From positions 16,870 to 80,869 of the forward strand of contig NZ_JAQFWP010000028.1 of NCBI RefSeq assembly GCF_027706745.1: DNA of 64,000 nucleotides. Direction: 5' to 3'. Every line of letters starts with the position of its first letter. Within the stretch, counting starts at the first letter, position 1. Origin of the DNA: Nocardiopsis suaedae (lineage in GTDB: Bacteria > Actinomycetota > Actinomycetes > Streptosporangiales > Streptosporangiaceae). A program made the translations under genes and the position numbers. Under the pieces are notes generated by a model, which was not told the DNA's origin, made no database searches, and was given only the letters and a program-made list of their open reading frames with translations. Shown in pieces: positions 31,846-39,071 of this stretch.

Positions 31846-33042
31846 TCACGACCGCTTCTTCAGCTCCCGCCTGGCCAGCGAGCGCAGGTGGACCTCGTCG
31901 GGGCCGTCGAAGATGCGCATCGCCCTGGTGTGGGCGTACATAAGGGCCAGCGGGACGTCGTCGCTCACACCGGCGCCGCCGTGCACCTGAATGGCGCGGT
32001 CGACGGTCTCCAGGGCGGCGCGGGGCGCGGCGACCTTGATGGCCGCGATCTCGTTGCGGGCCTCCTTGGCGCCGTACTCGTCGATGAGCCAGGCCGTCTT
32101 CATGACCAGCAGCCGCGCCTGGTCGATGGCCAGCCGCGACTCGGCGATCTGCTGCTGCACCACGCCCTGGTCGGCCAGGGGGGCGCCGAAGGCCACGCGG
32201 TTCTTCGCGCGGTCGACCATCAGCTCCAGCGCGCGCTCGGCCACGCCCAGCGCCCGCATGCAGTGGTGGACGCGGCCGGGGCCGAGCCGGGCCTGGGCGA
32301 TCATGAAGCCGTCGCCCTCGCCGGAGACGAGGTTCTCCGCGGGCACCCGCACGTCGGTGAAGCGGATCTCGCAGTGGCCCTCCTGGTCCTGGTAGCCGAA
32401 GACCGGGAGGGCGCGCACGATTTCCACGCCGGGGGTGTCCCGGGGCACCAGGATCATGGACTGCTGCCGGTGCACGGGGCCGTCCGGGTCGGTCTTGCCC
32501 ATGAGGATGAAGATCTCGCAGCGCGGGTCGGCGGCGCCGCTGATCCACCACTTGCGGCCGTTGACCACGTAGGAGTCGCCGTCGCGGGTGATCGAGGTGG
32601 CGATGTTGGTGGCGTCGGAGGAGGCCACGTCGGGCTCGGTCATCGCGAAGGCGGACCGGATGCGGCCGTCCAGCAGCGGCTCCAGCCAGCGCTTCTTCTG
32701 CTCGGGGGTGCCGAACATGTGCAGCACCTCCATGTTCCCGGTGTCGGGCGCCGAGCAGTTCAGGGCCTGCGGGGCGAGGGGGGAGCGGCCGGTCACCTCG
32801 GCGAGCGGGGCGTACTCGGAGACGCTCAGCCCGCCGACCTCGGGCAGGAAGAGGTTCCACAGGCCGCGCTCGCGCGCCTGCGCCTTCAGCTCCTCCATGA
32901 CCGGCGGGAGGCGGTGGTCGTCGGGGCCGGCCTCGGCGCGCCAGCGCCGGTACTCGGGCTCGGCGGGCAGGACGCAGGCGTCCATGAACTCTTCGAGGCG
33001 GGACAGGTGGTCGCGGGCCTTGGGGCTGAGTCCGAAGTCCAT
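31846..33042 (-). CDS. Acyl-CoA dehydrogenase family protein
   Basis: A 398-aa FAD enzyme. N-terminal helical domain, then the middle beta-domain with the FAD-binding AFAMTEPDVASSDATN and WWISGAADPRC, and the C-terminal helical domain with VAFGAPLADQGVVQQQIAESR and QVHGGAGVSDD. The sequence is closest to the ACAD10/ACAD11-like group of bacterial acyl-CoA dehydrogenases (MDFGLSPKARDHL opening). Members oxidise acyl-CoAs during fatty-acid or related catabolism; chain preference is unknown. A perfect TetR-type palindrome lies 21 bp upstream of the start, suggesting induction by an acyl-CoA-responsive TetR protein encoded elsewhere. Confidence 0.92.
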   Translation of the reverse strand: MDFGLSPKARDHLSRLEEFMDACVLPAEPEYRRWRAEAGPDDHRLPPVMEELKAQARERGLWNLFLPEVGGLSVSEYAPLAEVTGRSPLAPQALNCSAPDTGNMEVLHMFGTPEQKKRWLEPLLDGRIRSAFAMTEPDVASSDATNIATSITRDGDSYVVNGRKWWISGAADPRCEIFILMGKTDPDGPVHRQQSMILVPRDTPGVEIVRALPVFGYQDQEGHCEIRFTDVRVPAENLVSGEGDGFMIAQARLGPGRVHHCMRALGVAERALELMVDRAKNRVAFGAPLADQGVVQQQIAESRLAIDQARLLVMKTAWLIDEYGAKEARNEIAAIKVAAPRAALETVDRAIQVHGGAGVSDDVPLALMYAHTRAMRIFDGPDEVHLRSLARRELKKRS

Positions 33043-33062
33043 GGTGTCGAGTATGCCACTTC

Positions 33063-33076
33063 ACCGACCGGTCGGT
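33063..33076. promoter_or_regulatory. Perfect 14-bp TetR-type operator palindrome
   Basis: ACCGACCGGTCGGT is its own reverse complement and lies 21 bp upstream of the acyl-CoA dehydrogenase start, in the 149-bp gap to the divergent HAD gene. Palindromes of this form are typical of TetR-family repressors of fatty-acid catabolism in actinobacteria. No TetR gene lies in the window. Confidence 0.6.
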
Positions 33077-33191
33077 ATCTTCCGGTGGCCGATGTTTTTC
33101 CCCGGGCGCCGGAAGGGTTCGCGGGCGGCCGGAGGGGAACAATGCCCGTCCCCCGGTACCGCAGACCCCCGGGGGCTGAGGAGGCGATCGC

Positions 33192-33854
33192 ATGCCCCAC
33201 GCGCTGCGCGGCATCATCACCGACTGGGGCGGGGTGCTCACCGGCCCGCTGGGCCCCACCATCGACGCGTGGCTGGCGGCCGACCGCATCGACCGCGACC
33301 ACTACGGCGCCGTCATGCGGGAGTGGTTCGCCGGGCTGCGGGAGACCGACGGCGGCGGCAACCCCATCCACGCCCTGGAGCGCGGCGAGATCCCCGTCCC
33401 CGAGTTCGAGAGCAGGCTCGCCGCCGAACTGCGCCTGGTGGACGGCGGCCGGGTCCCCGCCGAAGGGCTCATCTCCCGGATGTTCTCCGCCTTCCACCCC
33501 GTGGAGGAGATGTACGAGGTGCTGCGGCTGGCACGCGACCAGGGGGTCCGCACCGCGCTGCTGTCGAACTCGTGGGGCAACGGCTACCCGCGTGAGAGGT
33601 TCGCCGAGGTCTTCGACGCGGTGGTGATCTCGGGCGAGGTGGGCATGCGCAAGCCGGAGCGGGAGATCTTCCACCTGGCCGCCGAACGCGGCGGCCTGAG
33701 GCCGCAGGAGTGCGTGTTCATCGACGACCTGGAGCACAACGTGGCGGCGGCGATCGAGCTGGGGATGACCGGCATCCTGCACACCGACGCCGCGACCACC
33801 CGCACTCTCCTGGCCGAGGCCTTCGGAGCCGACCTCCAGCCCGCGGGCGCCTGA
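33192..33854 (+). CDS. HAD-superfamily hydrolase, epoxide-hydrolase-N-terminal-like subfamily
   Basis: A 220-aa HAD protein. Motif I is ITDWGGVLTG, where the second acidic residue of DxD is replaced by Gly, as in the HAD-IA group containing the N-domain of soluble epoxide hydrolase. Motif II is LLSNSWGN, III MRKPEREIF, IV VFIDDLEHNVAAA. Phosphatase or dehalogenase-like activity is possible; no substrate can be named. The ATG at 33192 has a GAGGAGG upstream. It is divergent from the acyl-CoA dehydrogenase and shares the region holding the TetR-type palindrome, so the two may be co-regulated. Confidence 0.82.
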   Translation: MPHALRGIITDWGGVLTGPLGPTIDAWLAADRIDRDHYGAVMREWFAGLRETDGGGNPIHALERGEIPVPEFESRLAAELRLVDGGRVPAEGLISRMFSAFHPVEEMYEVLRLARDQGVRTALLSNSWGNGYPRERFAEVFDAVVISGEVGMRKPEREIFHLAAERGGLRPQECVFIDDLEHNVAAAIELGMTGILHTDAATTRTLLAEAFGADLQPAGA

Positions 33855-33968
33855 CCCGGTCGGGCCCTTGGCGGTTCCGGGCGTCCCCAAGGCCCGGTAC
33901 CGAGCCGTTCCCATCGGGGAGGTGTCGGGGGTCATGTCCGGCATCTCCCCGCTGCGGGCGATGAGTTT

Positions 33969-34007
33969 GTCTATACTGATAGCCGCGCTGTGCCTAGTAA
34001 TATAGAC
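33969..34007 (+). promoter_or_regulatory. hicAB promoter/operator with inverted repeat
   Basis: GTCTATA (33969-33975) and TATAGAC (34001-34007) form a 7-bp inverted repeat separated by 25 bp in a locally AT-rich stretch. The right arm overlaps a TATAGA -10 box whose end is 9 nt before the hicA ATG, so the transcript may be leaderless. Repression here by HicB, which has a helix-turn-helix, would be normal autoregulation. Confidence 0.5.
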
Positions 34008-34015
34008 ACGCCTGC

Positions 34016-34204
34016 ATGAAGCAGCGGAAGCTACTGGAGACACTGCGCAAGGCGGCGGACAAGGGGGCGACGCTGGTGTTCGTGCGGCACGGCAGTCGAC
34101 ACGACATCTACAGCGTCAGCGGCTACCGGTTCGTCGTGCCCCGTCATGCAGACATCGCGGAACCCACTGCCCGCCGGATCATCAAGGAGGTCGAAGACCT
34201 GTGA
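34016..34204 (+). CDS. hicA: HicA-family toxin (mRNA interferase)
   Basis: A 62-aa double-stranded-RNA-binding-fold protein of the HicA family. The family's His lies in VRHGSRHDIYSVSGYRFVVPRH; the usual Gly-Ser-His order is preserved as GSRHD. The closing helix EPTARRIIKEVEDL is typical. HicA cleaves mRNA when free of HicB. Order toxin-then-antitoxin and a 4-bp GTGA overlap with hicB support the assignment. No Shine-Dalgarno precedes the ATG. Confidence 0.85.
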   Translation: MKQRKLLETLRKAADKGATLVFVRHGSRHDIYSVSGYRFVVPRHADIAEPTARRIIKEVEDL

Positions 34205-34629
34205 AGACCTACCGGGCCCAGTGTGAGAAGGACGGCCGCCACTGGCTCGTCGACGTACCCGAACTCCGTCTCCACACATTCGGCCGAGATCTGGACGACG
34301 CAAGGGAGATGGCTCGCGACGCGATCGCGGGCGTCCTCGACCTGCCGATCGAGGATGTCGAGGTCGAATTGGAGATCACGGCGGCAGCCGACGAGCTGGC
34401 ACGGTTGGAACGGGCGCGTGCCGAACGGGAGCGGGCCGCGGCCGAGGAGGGGCAGGCCATGAGCGCGGCCATCGAAGCGCTGATGGCCCAAGGCGCTTCA
34501 CAGCGCGATGCGGCTCGCGCGCTCGGTATTTCGCATCAACGTGTTTCTCAGCTCCGTGCCGAGGCCCGGAGGAGGAAGCCCACCAGGATCTGTGACCAGA
34601 GGACCTCGCCGATCAAGGCGGCCGGATGA
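34201..34629 (+). CDS. hicB: HicB-family antitoxin
   Basis: A 142-aa antitoxin. The N-terminal degenerate RNase-H-like HicB fold (KTYRAQCEKDGRHWLVDVPEL, then DDAREMARDAIAGVLDL) covers about residues 1-60. An Ala/Glu/Arg-rich helical linker follows (65-95). The C-terminal helix-turn-helix is GASQRDAARALGISHQRVSQL, which would bind the operator upstream of hicA. The GTG start overlaps the hicA stop. The last eight codons form the left arm of a perfect 18-bp inverted repeat. They may be a recent extension of the frame. Confidence 0.88.
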   Translation: MKTYRAQCEKDGRHWLVDVPELRLHTFGRDLDDAREMARDAIAGVLDLPIEDVEVELEITAAADELARLERARAERERAAAEEGQAMSAAIEALMAQGASQRDAARALGISHQRVSQLRAEARRRKPTRICDQRTSPIKAAG

Positions 34630-34667
34630 GGCGGGGGTGACGCACCGTGTCCGGCCGCCTTGATCGG
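34609..34667 (+). terminator. Perfect 18-bp inverted repeat spanning the hicB stop codon
   Basis: CCGATCAAGGCGGCCGGA (34609-34626) and its exact complement (34650-34667) flank a 23-nt loop that contains the TGA. As RNA it forms a stable hairpin and probably terminates hicAB. It is also a candidate mobile-element remnant or regulator-binding palindrome. Confidence 0.6.
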
Positions 34668-34740
34668 TTCGGCCGGGCGCCGTCCACAGGTCGGCCTGTC
34701 CCCGGCCTGCCCAGGGGCCGGGTTTTGGCAGACTTCTCCC

Positions 34741-35193
34741 ATGCGCATCTACCTGCCGTGCACGCTGCCCGCCCTCGCCGAGATCCTGGCCGAGGGGCGG
34801 GTCGGGGGCGAGCCGTCGACCGCGTTCGCCGCCACCGGCGCCCTGCGCGCCACCGGGGGCGACGACGAGGAGCTGGAGTACGAGGCCATGCTCTCCGCGG
34901 CCGACGCCTCCCTGCGCCTGCTGGCCGCCGACCCCGGCGCGCCCCGGCGTCGCGTCGTGCTCGCCGCCGACATGCCCGAGGCCGCGATCACCGAGGACGC
35001 CGACCTGGGCGGCCCGGCCGCGGTGCGGGTCGACGGGTCGATCCCGTACAAGAAGCTCGCGTCCGCGCATGTGGACGATGTGGGGGCCGAGGACGACATC
35101 GCCCGCGCCGCCGCGGACCCCGAGGCCGGGCACCAGGACGACCACGACCTGATGTGGTACGCCGTCCAGGAGCTGAAGTACCTGTTCGAGTAG
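34741..35193 (+). CDS. DUF6912-family conserved actinobacterial protein
   Basis: A 150-aa acidic, soluble protein beginning MRIYLPCTLPALAEIL, the characteristic opening of an actinobacterial family (DUF6912 by recall). There are no membrane helices or cysteine clusters. A conserved ending HDLMWYAVQELKYLFE is visible. Function is unknown. In other genomes it usually sits in housekeeping surroundings, not in mobile regions. The ATG at 34741 fits the start of similarity; no strong ribosome-binding site precedes it. It is convergent with the MerR-VOC gene. Confidence 0.7.
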   Translation: MRIYLPCTLPALAEILAEGRVGGEPSTAFAATGALRATGGDDEELEYEAMLSAADASLRLLAADPGAPRRRVVLAADMPEAAITEDADLGGPAAVRVDGSIPYKKLASAHVDDVGAEDDIARAAADPEAGHQDDHDLMWYAVQELKYLFE

Positions 35194-35225
35194 GGGCCCA
35201 GAGGGCGGCCCGGGGAAGGCGCGCC

Positions 35226-36002
35226 TCAGCCCAGCGGCGCCATGAAGGACCACAGGCCGCCCTCCGGGTCGCGGGCGGAGTACTCGCGGTACCCGTAGGG
35301 CTGGTCCACGGGCGCGTACACGATCTCCGCGCCCTCGGCCACCGCGCGGCGGTAGTGGTCGTCGACCGACTCCACCATCACCGCCGTGGTCGCCGTGGCG
35401 GCCCCCAGGGTCGCGGGGGAGTCCAGCCCGTACTCCGGCGCCCGGCGGTGCAGCCAGATCACGCCGTCGCCCGCGTCCACCTCGCCGTGCACGCACCGGC
35501 CCTGTCCGTCGCGGGCCAGGGGCCCCGCGCCCAGGCCGAACACCCGGACCAGGTGGCCGTGGACCGCCTCGATGTCGTCGTACACCAGGATCGACACCCG
35601 GCGCCGCACCGCGCTGTCCAGCATGGTCATCTCCTCCATCGCCTCGAAGAACTCCACCGCCGTGGGCACGTCCGCACGGTCGAGCGTGGCCGCCATCGCC
35701 GACAGCCGGTCCCGCAGCCGGTGCGCGGCGGACAGCCGCCCGTCCAGGGAGGACAGGTGGGCGCGCACCGCCCCCGGCAGGTCCCAGCCGGGGTCGTCCA
35801 GCGCCCGCCCGACCTCCCCGAGCGACAGCCCCGCGCCGCGCATGAGCAGGATGCGGTAGAGCCGCCGCACCTCCTCCTCGCCGTACACCCGGTGGCCGCC
35901 ACCGGTCCGGCGGGTGGGGCGCAGCAGCCCGATGCGGTCGTAGTAGCGCAGCGTCCGGACCGTCAGCCCGGACGCCCGGGCCAGTTCGCCGACCTTGTAG
36001 AC
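35226..36002 (-). CDS. MerR-family regulator fused to a VOC domain; start codon unclear
   Basis: A C-terminal VOC module (RRRVSILVYDDIEAVHGHL to RDPEGGLWSF) is attached to an N-terminal MerR region. Reading back from the first canonical start (GTG 35888) the frame stays open and encodes the missing winged helix, YKVGELARASGLTVRTLRYY, up to a stop at 36030-36032. No ATG, GTG or TTG occurs in that stretch. The coordinates given use the GTC at 36000-36002, where MerR homologues begin. An ACG at 36018-36020, placed as a leaderless start about 7 nt after the -10, is the alternative. The fusion probably senses a small ligand with the VOC domain. The MerR operator upstream indicates autoregulation. 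Confidence 0.7.
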   Translation of the reverse strand, partial: VYKVGELARASGLTVRTLRYYDRIGLLRPTRRTGGGHRVYGEEEVRRLYRILLMRGAGLSLGEVGRALDDPGWDLPGAVRAHLSSLDGRLSAAHRLRDRLSAMAATLDRADVPTAVEFFEAMEEMTMLDSAVRRRVSILVYDDIEAVHGHLVRVFGLGAGPLARDGQGRCVHGEVDAGDGVIWLHRRAPEYGLDSPATLGAATATTAVMVESVDDHYRRAVAEGAEIVYAPVDQPYGYREYSARDPEGGLWSFMAPLG

Positions 36003-36026
36003 GGCCTCGTCGGGAGCCGTGGACCG

Positions 36027-36057
36027 AGCCTAGAACGTGACGCCGCGTCACCTTCAA
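36027..36057 (-). promoter_or_regulatory. MerR-type promoter with 19-bp spacer and palindrome
   Basis: On the minus strand TTGAAG (36052-36057) and TAGGCT (36027-36032) are separated by exactly 19 bp. The spacer contains the perfect palindrome GTGACGCCGCGTCAC (36037-36051). Over-long spacers with a central operator are the hallmark of promoters that MerR proteins untwist. Confidence 0.75.
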
Positions 36058-36165
36058 GCCCTGTTTGTGCCGGTCACGGATCTGATGGCGGGCGCCGGCG
36101 GCCGATGCGTGACCCGCGCCGCGCGCCCGGGTATGCCAGTCCGCAGACCCGTCCTGGAGGCGACG

Positions 36166-37794
36166 ATGGATGCCGTGACCCGCGTGCCCGAGCCCGTCAA
36201 CGAGCCGAACCTGACCCACGCCCCGGGAACGCCCGAGCGCGCCCTGCTGGAGGCCGAGATCGTGCGGCTGAGCGGCGGCGAGGCCGAACTCGACCAGACC
36301 ATCGGGGGAGAGCGGCGCATGGGCTCAGGTCCCACCCTGCCCGCCGTCGTGCCGCACCGGCACTCCCATGTCCTGGGCCGCATGCCCGAGGCCACCGACG
36401 ACGACGTGCGCGCCGCGATCGGCGCCGCCCGGGAGGCGGCGCCCGGCTGGCGGGCCATGTCCATCGACGACCGCGCCGCCGTGCTGCTGCGCGCCGCCGA
36501 CCTGCTCGCGGGGCCGTGGCGGGCCACCGTCAACGCCGCCACCATGCTCGGCCAGTCCAAGTCGGTGCAGCAGGCCGAGATCGACGCCGCCTGCGAGCTG
36601 ATCGACTTCTGGCGGTTCAACGTGCACTACGCCCGCCGCCTGTACGCCGAGCAGCCGCTGTCGCCGCGCGGCGTGTGGAACCGCCAGGAGCTGCGCCCGC
36701 TGGAGGGCTTCGTCCTGGCGATCACCCCGTTCAACTTCACCGCGATCGCGGGGAACCTGCCCACCGCGCCGGCGCTGATGGGCAACGTCGTCGTGTGGAA
36801 GCCGTCGCCGACGCAGACGACGGCCGCGTGGTGGCTGATGCGGCTGCTGGAGGAGGCGGGGATGCCGCCCGGCGTGATCAACATGGTCACCGGGAACGGC
36901 GAGGCGGTGTCCCGGGTGGCGCTGTCCCAGCCCGACCTGGCGGGCATCCACTTCACCGGGTCGACCCGCACCTTCAAGCACCTGTGGCGCACCGCCGGGG
37001 AGAACATCGACCGCTACCACTCCTACCCGCGCATCGTGGGGGAGACGGGCGGCAAGGACTTCATCGTCGCCCACTCCTCCGCCGATCCGGACGTGCTGCG
37101 CACCGCCATGATCCGCGGGGCGTTCGAGTACCAGGGGCAGAAGTGCTCGGCGGCCTCGCGCGCGTACGTCCCGCGCAGCGTGTGGGGGCGGATGCGGGAC
37201 GGCCTGCTGTCCGAGACCGAGGCGCTGACCATGGGCGACGTCACCGGCGACCTGTCCACGTTCATGGGGGCGGTGATCGACGACCGTGCGTTCGCCAAGA
37301 ACGCCGAGGCGCTGCGCCGGGCCAAGGCCACCGACGCGATCACGATCCTGACCGGGGGCGACGCCGACGACTCCGAGGGGTACTTCGTGCAGCCGACGGT
37401 GCTGGAGTGCGACGACCCCGAGGACGAGGTGTTCCGCACCGAGTACTTCGGGCCGATCCTGGCGGTGCACGTCTACGACGACGACCGGTACGGGCAGGTG
37501 CTCGCCCAGATGGCCGACGTGGCGCCGTACGCGCTGACCGGCGCGGTGGTCGCCCGCGACCGGGCGGCGGTGGAGCAGGCGGACGCGGCGCTGAGGTTCT
37601 CGGCCGGGAACTTCTACATCAACGACAAGCCGACCGGGTCGATCGTCGGCCAGCAGCCCTTCGGCGGGGCGCGGGCCTCCGGCACCAACGACAAGGCCGG
37701 GTCCATCTTCAACCTGGTCCGCTGGGCGAGCCCGAGGGCGGTGAAGGAGTCCTTCGTCCCCCCGACGGACTGGCGCTACCCGCACATGGGGTGA
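36166..37794 (+). CDS. pruA: L-glutamate gamma-semialdehyde (1-pyrroline-5-carboxylate) dehydrogenase
   Basis: A 542-aa aldehyde dehydrogenase that oxidises glutamate semialdehyde to glutamate with NAD, the second step of proline breakdown. Visible are LEGFVLAITPFNFTAIAGNLP, the NAD-binding KPSPTQTT and HFTGSTRTF, the general-base Glu in VGETGGKDF and the nucleophile Cys in YQGQKCSAASRAY. The C-terminal GQQPFGGARASGTNDKAGS is typical of the monofunctional P5CDH of about 540 residues. The ATG at 36166 has CTGGAGG 9 nt upstream. The gene is divergent from the MerR-VOC regulator. No proline dehydrogenase gene is adjacent. Confidence 0.95.
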   Translation: MDAVTRVPEPVNEPNLTHAPGTPERALLEAEIVRLSGGEAELDQTIGGERRMGSGPTLPAVVPHRHSHVLGRMPEATDDDVRAAIGAAREAAPGWRAMSIDDRAAVLLRAADLLAGPWRATVNAATMLGQSKSVQQAEIDAACELIDFWRFNVHYARRLYAEQPLSPRGVWNRQELRPLEGFVLAITPFNFTAIAGNLPTAPALMGNVVVWKPSPTQTTAAWWLMRLLEEAGMPPGVINMVTGNGEAVSRVALSQPDLAGIHFTGSTRTFKHLWRTAGENIDRYHSYPRIVGETGGKDFIVAHSSADPDVLRTAMIRGAFEYQGQKCSAASRAYVPRSVWGRMRDGLLSETEALTMGDVTGDLSTFMGAVIDDRAFAKNAEALRRAKATDAITILTGGDADDSEGYFVQPTVLECDDPEDEVFRTEYFGPILAVHVYDDDRYGQVLAQMADVAPYALTGAVVARDRAAVEQADAALRFSAGNFYINDKPTGSIVGQQPFGGARASGTNDKAGSIFNLVRWASPRAVKESFVPPTDWRYPHMG

Positions 37795-37841
37795 GGTGAA
37801 CCGATTCCGGCCGGAGAGGGGCTGTGGTCGGGGGTGTTATC

Positions 37842-37862
37842 ACCACCGCCCGCCGCGGTGGT
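37842..37862 (+). terminator. Hairpin after pruA
   Basis: An 8-bp stem (ACCACCGC / GCGGTGGT) with a 5-nt loop lies 48 nt after the pruA stop. Confidence 0.45.
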
Positions 37863-38067
37863 CGTCGAAGCCGTCTGGGCCCTCCCACCCCCAGGTGCGC
37901 GGCGGCGTCCGTGTCGGCCCGCCGCCCTCCTTACGCCTGGCCGTCGCCGCTGGGGGCGTCCCGGGAATTCAGGTTCCCTCTCCCGGCCGCTTCTGTAGCG
38001 CGCTGCGACATGGCATCGGGAATGAAGCGCCCCCCGCTCCAAGCGGGGCAGAGGTAGTGCCCGATGA

Positions 38068-38205
38068 ATCACCCCTCGAGACGTCCTGACCGGCGGAAGG
38101 GCCTCCGTCCGCGACTCCAAGTCACCCCACCTCGGGCACCTCTCCTTCACCGCTGGTGACGGGGCCGCCCTGCTCACCCTCCTGAAGGGGGACACCCTCC
38201 CCTGA
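38068..38205 (+). pseudogene. Orphan C-terminal fragment of a DUF397 protein
   Basis: The frame ending at TGA 38203-38205 reads VLTGGRASVRDSKSPHLGHL and then SFTAGDGAALLTLLKGDTLP. This matches the C-terminal half of DUF397 proteins, whose core is VAVRDSK followed by a FT...W..F segment. The frame opens after a stop at 38065-38067 and has no start codon, and the usual N-terminal W.KSSYS half is missing. The conserved Trp in the last helix is also absent. Intact DUF397 genes normally pair with an XRE/DUF5753 regulator, and none is present here. Confidence 0.6.
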
Positions 38206-38218
38206 CGGCAGGGGAGGG
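38195..38218. terminator. Terminator between the DUF397 remnant and DUF4241 gene
   Basis: A perfect 10-bp stem (CCCTCCCCTG / CAGGGGAGGG) with an ACGG loop sits 8 bp from the DUF4241 stop, so it would terminate the four-gene minus-strand operon. Confidence 0.65.
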
Positions 38219-38225
38219 GCGCCTC

Positions 38226-39002
38226 TCAGCCCTCTCCCTCGGGGACGGCGTCGTGGAGGATCAGGAAGTCGGCGGCCACGGCCGCCACCTCGCCGTCGCC
38301 CGTGCGGCCGAACCACACCGGGTACGCGCCGTCTCCGAAGCCGCTTTCGAAGGCGGCCAGGCCCGGCGTCCCGTCCGGGGCCTCCAGGGTCACCGTGTCG
38401 GTCCCCTGGACGCGCGGGTAGGGGCCGCCTCCGCACAGGAGGGTGATCCAGCTCGGCGCATCCGGGGCCGGGTCGTCGTCGGCGAGGACCCCCGCGAAGT
38501 GGTCCAGCAGTGAGGCGTCGAAGAAGCACGCCATCCCGCCGTCCACCCCGAACCCGAAGAAGGCGAAGTCGCCGCCCTCTTCCTCGTCGTGGTCCTCCTC
38601 GACGGCCAGTGCCGCGGGATCCTGGCCGGGCAGCAGGGCCATCTCCCACTCCGCCACCGGCTCGTCGCGCAGCACCAGGACCGCCGCGCACACCCTCGTG
38701 CCGTCGACCCCATCGTCCCCGGTGTCCCCGTCGCGGCGGGCGACCACGATGTGCAGCGGGTACCGGCCCGGCGGGACCTCCTGTACGTACGGCGCGTAGT
38801 CCTCGGTGAACTCCACCCCCGTAGGGTCCCCCGCGATCAGCCGTCCGGTCGGGAACACCAGCTCACCCCGGGGTAGGACCTCGGTCGCGACCACCTCGTT
38901 CCCGAAAGCGGGGTGGCGGAAGCGGCGTCCTCCCGTGAAGAAGGCCCCGGGGTGGCGGGGCGCCGGGGCGGGTGCCGCGCCGACGGCGGTCTGGTCGCTC
39001 AA
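38226..39002 (-). CDS. DUF4241-domain protein
   Basis: A 258-aa acidic soluble protein. Features of DUF4241 are visible: the TGRLIAGDP and PPGRYPLHIVVAR region near residues 50-90, AAVLVLRDEPVAEWEMAL, an acidic stretch, FGFGVDGGMACFFD, and the final half with YPVWFGRTGDGEVAAVAADFLIL. The family has no demonstrated activity; members are often encoded among SUKH and other immunity-type genes, as here. It is the last gene of the four-gene minus-strand set, 69 bp after the AbiEii-like fusion, followed by a strong terminator. The ATG at 39002 is the only start consistent with family length. Confidence 0.8.
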   Translation of the reverse strand: MSDQTAVGAAPAPAPRHPGAFFTGGRRFRHPAFGNEVVATEVLPRGELVFPTGRLIAGDPTGVEFTEDYAPYVQEVPPGRYPLHIVVARRDGDTGDDGVDGTRVCAAVLVLRDEPVAEWEMALLPGQDPAALAVEEDHDEEEGGDFAFFGFGVDGGMACFFDASLLDHFAGVLADDDPAPDAPSWITLLCGGGPYPRVQGTDTVTLEAPDGTPGLAAFESGFGDGAYPVWFGRTGDGEVAAVAADFLILHDAVPEGEG

Positions 39003-39071
39003 CTGTCGTTCTCCAGTCGTATTCGTCTTTTTCGGTGGGGCCGAAGTGAACGGCCGACTCGTCGACCGCCG

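Larger units (their letters stand above)
37795..38225. other. Intergenic stretch with terminators and a DUF397 remnant
   Basis: These 431 bp after pruA hold a short hairpin (37842-37862), an orphan DUF397 C-terminal fragment and a strong terminator; the remaining ~200 bp (37863-38067) show nothing I can name. Confidence 0.4.
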
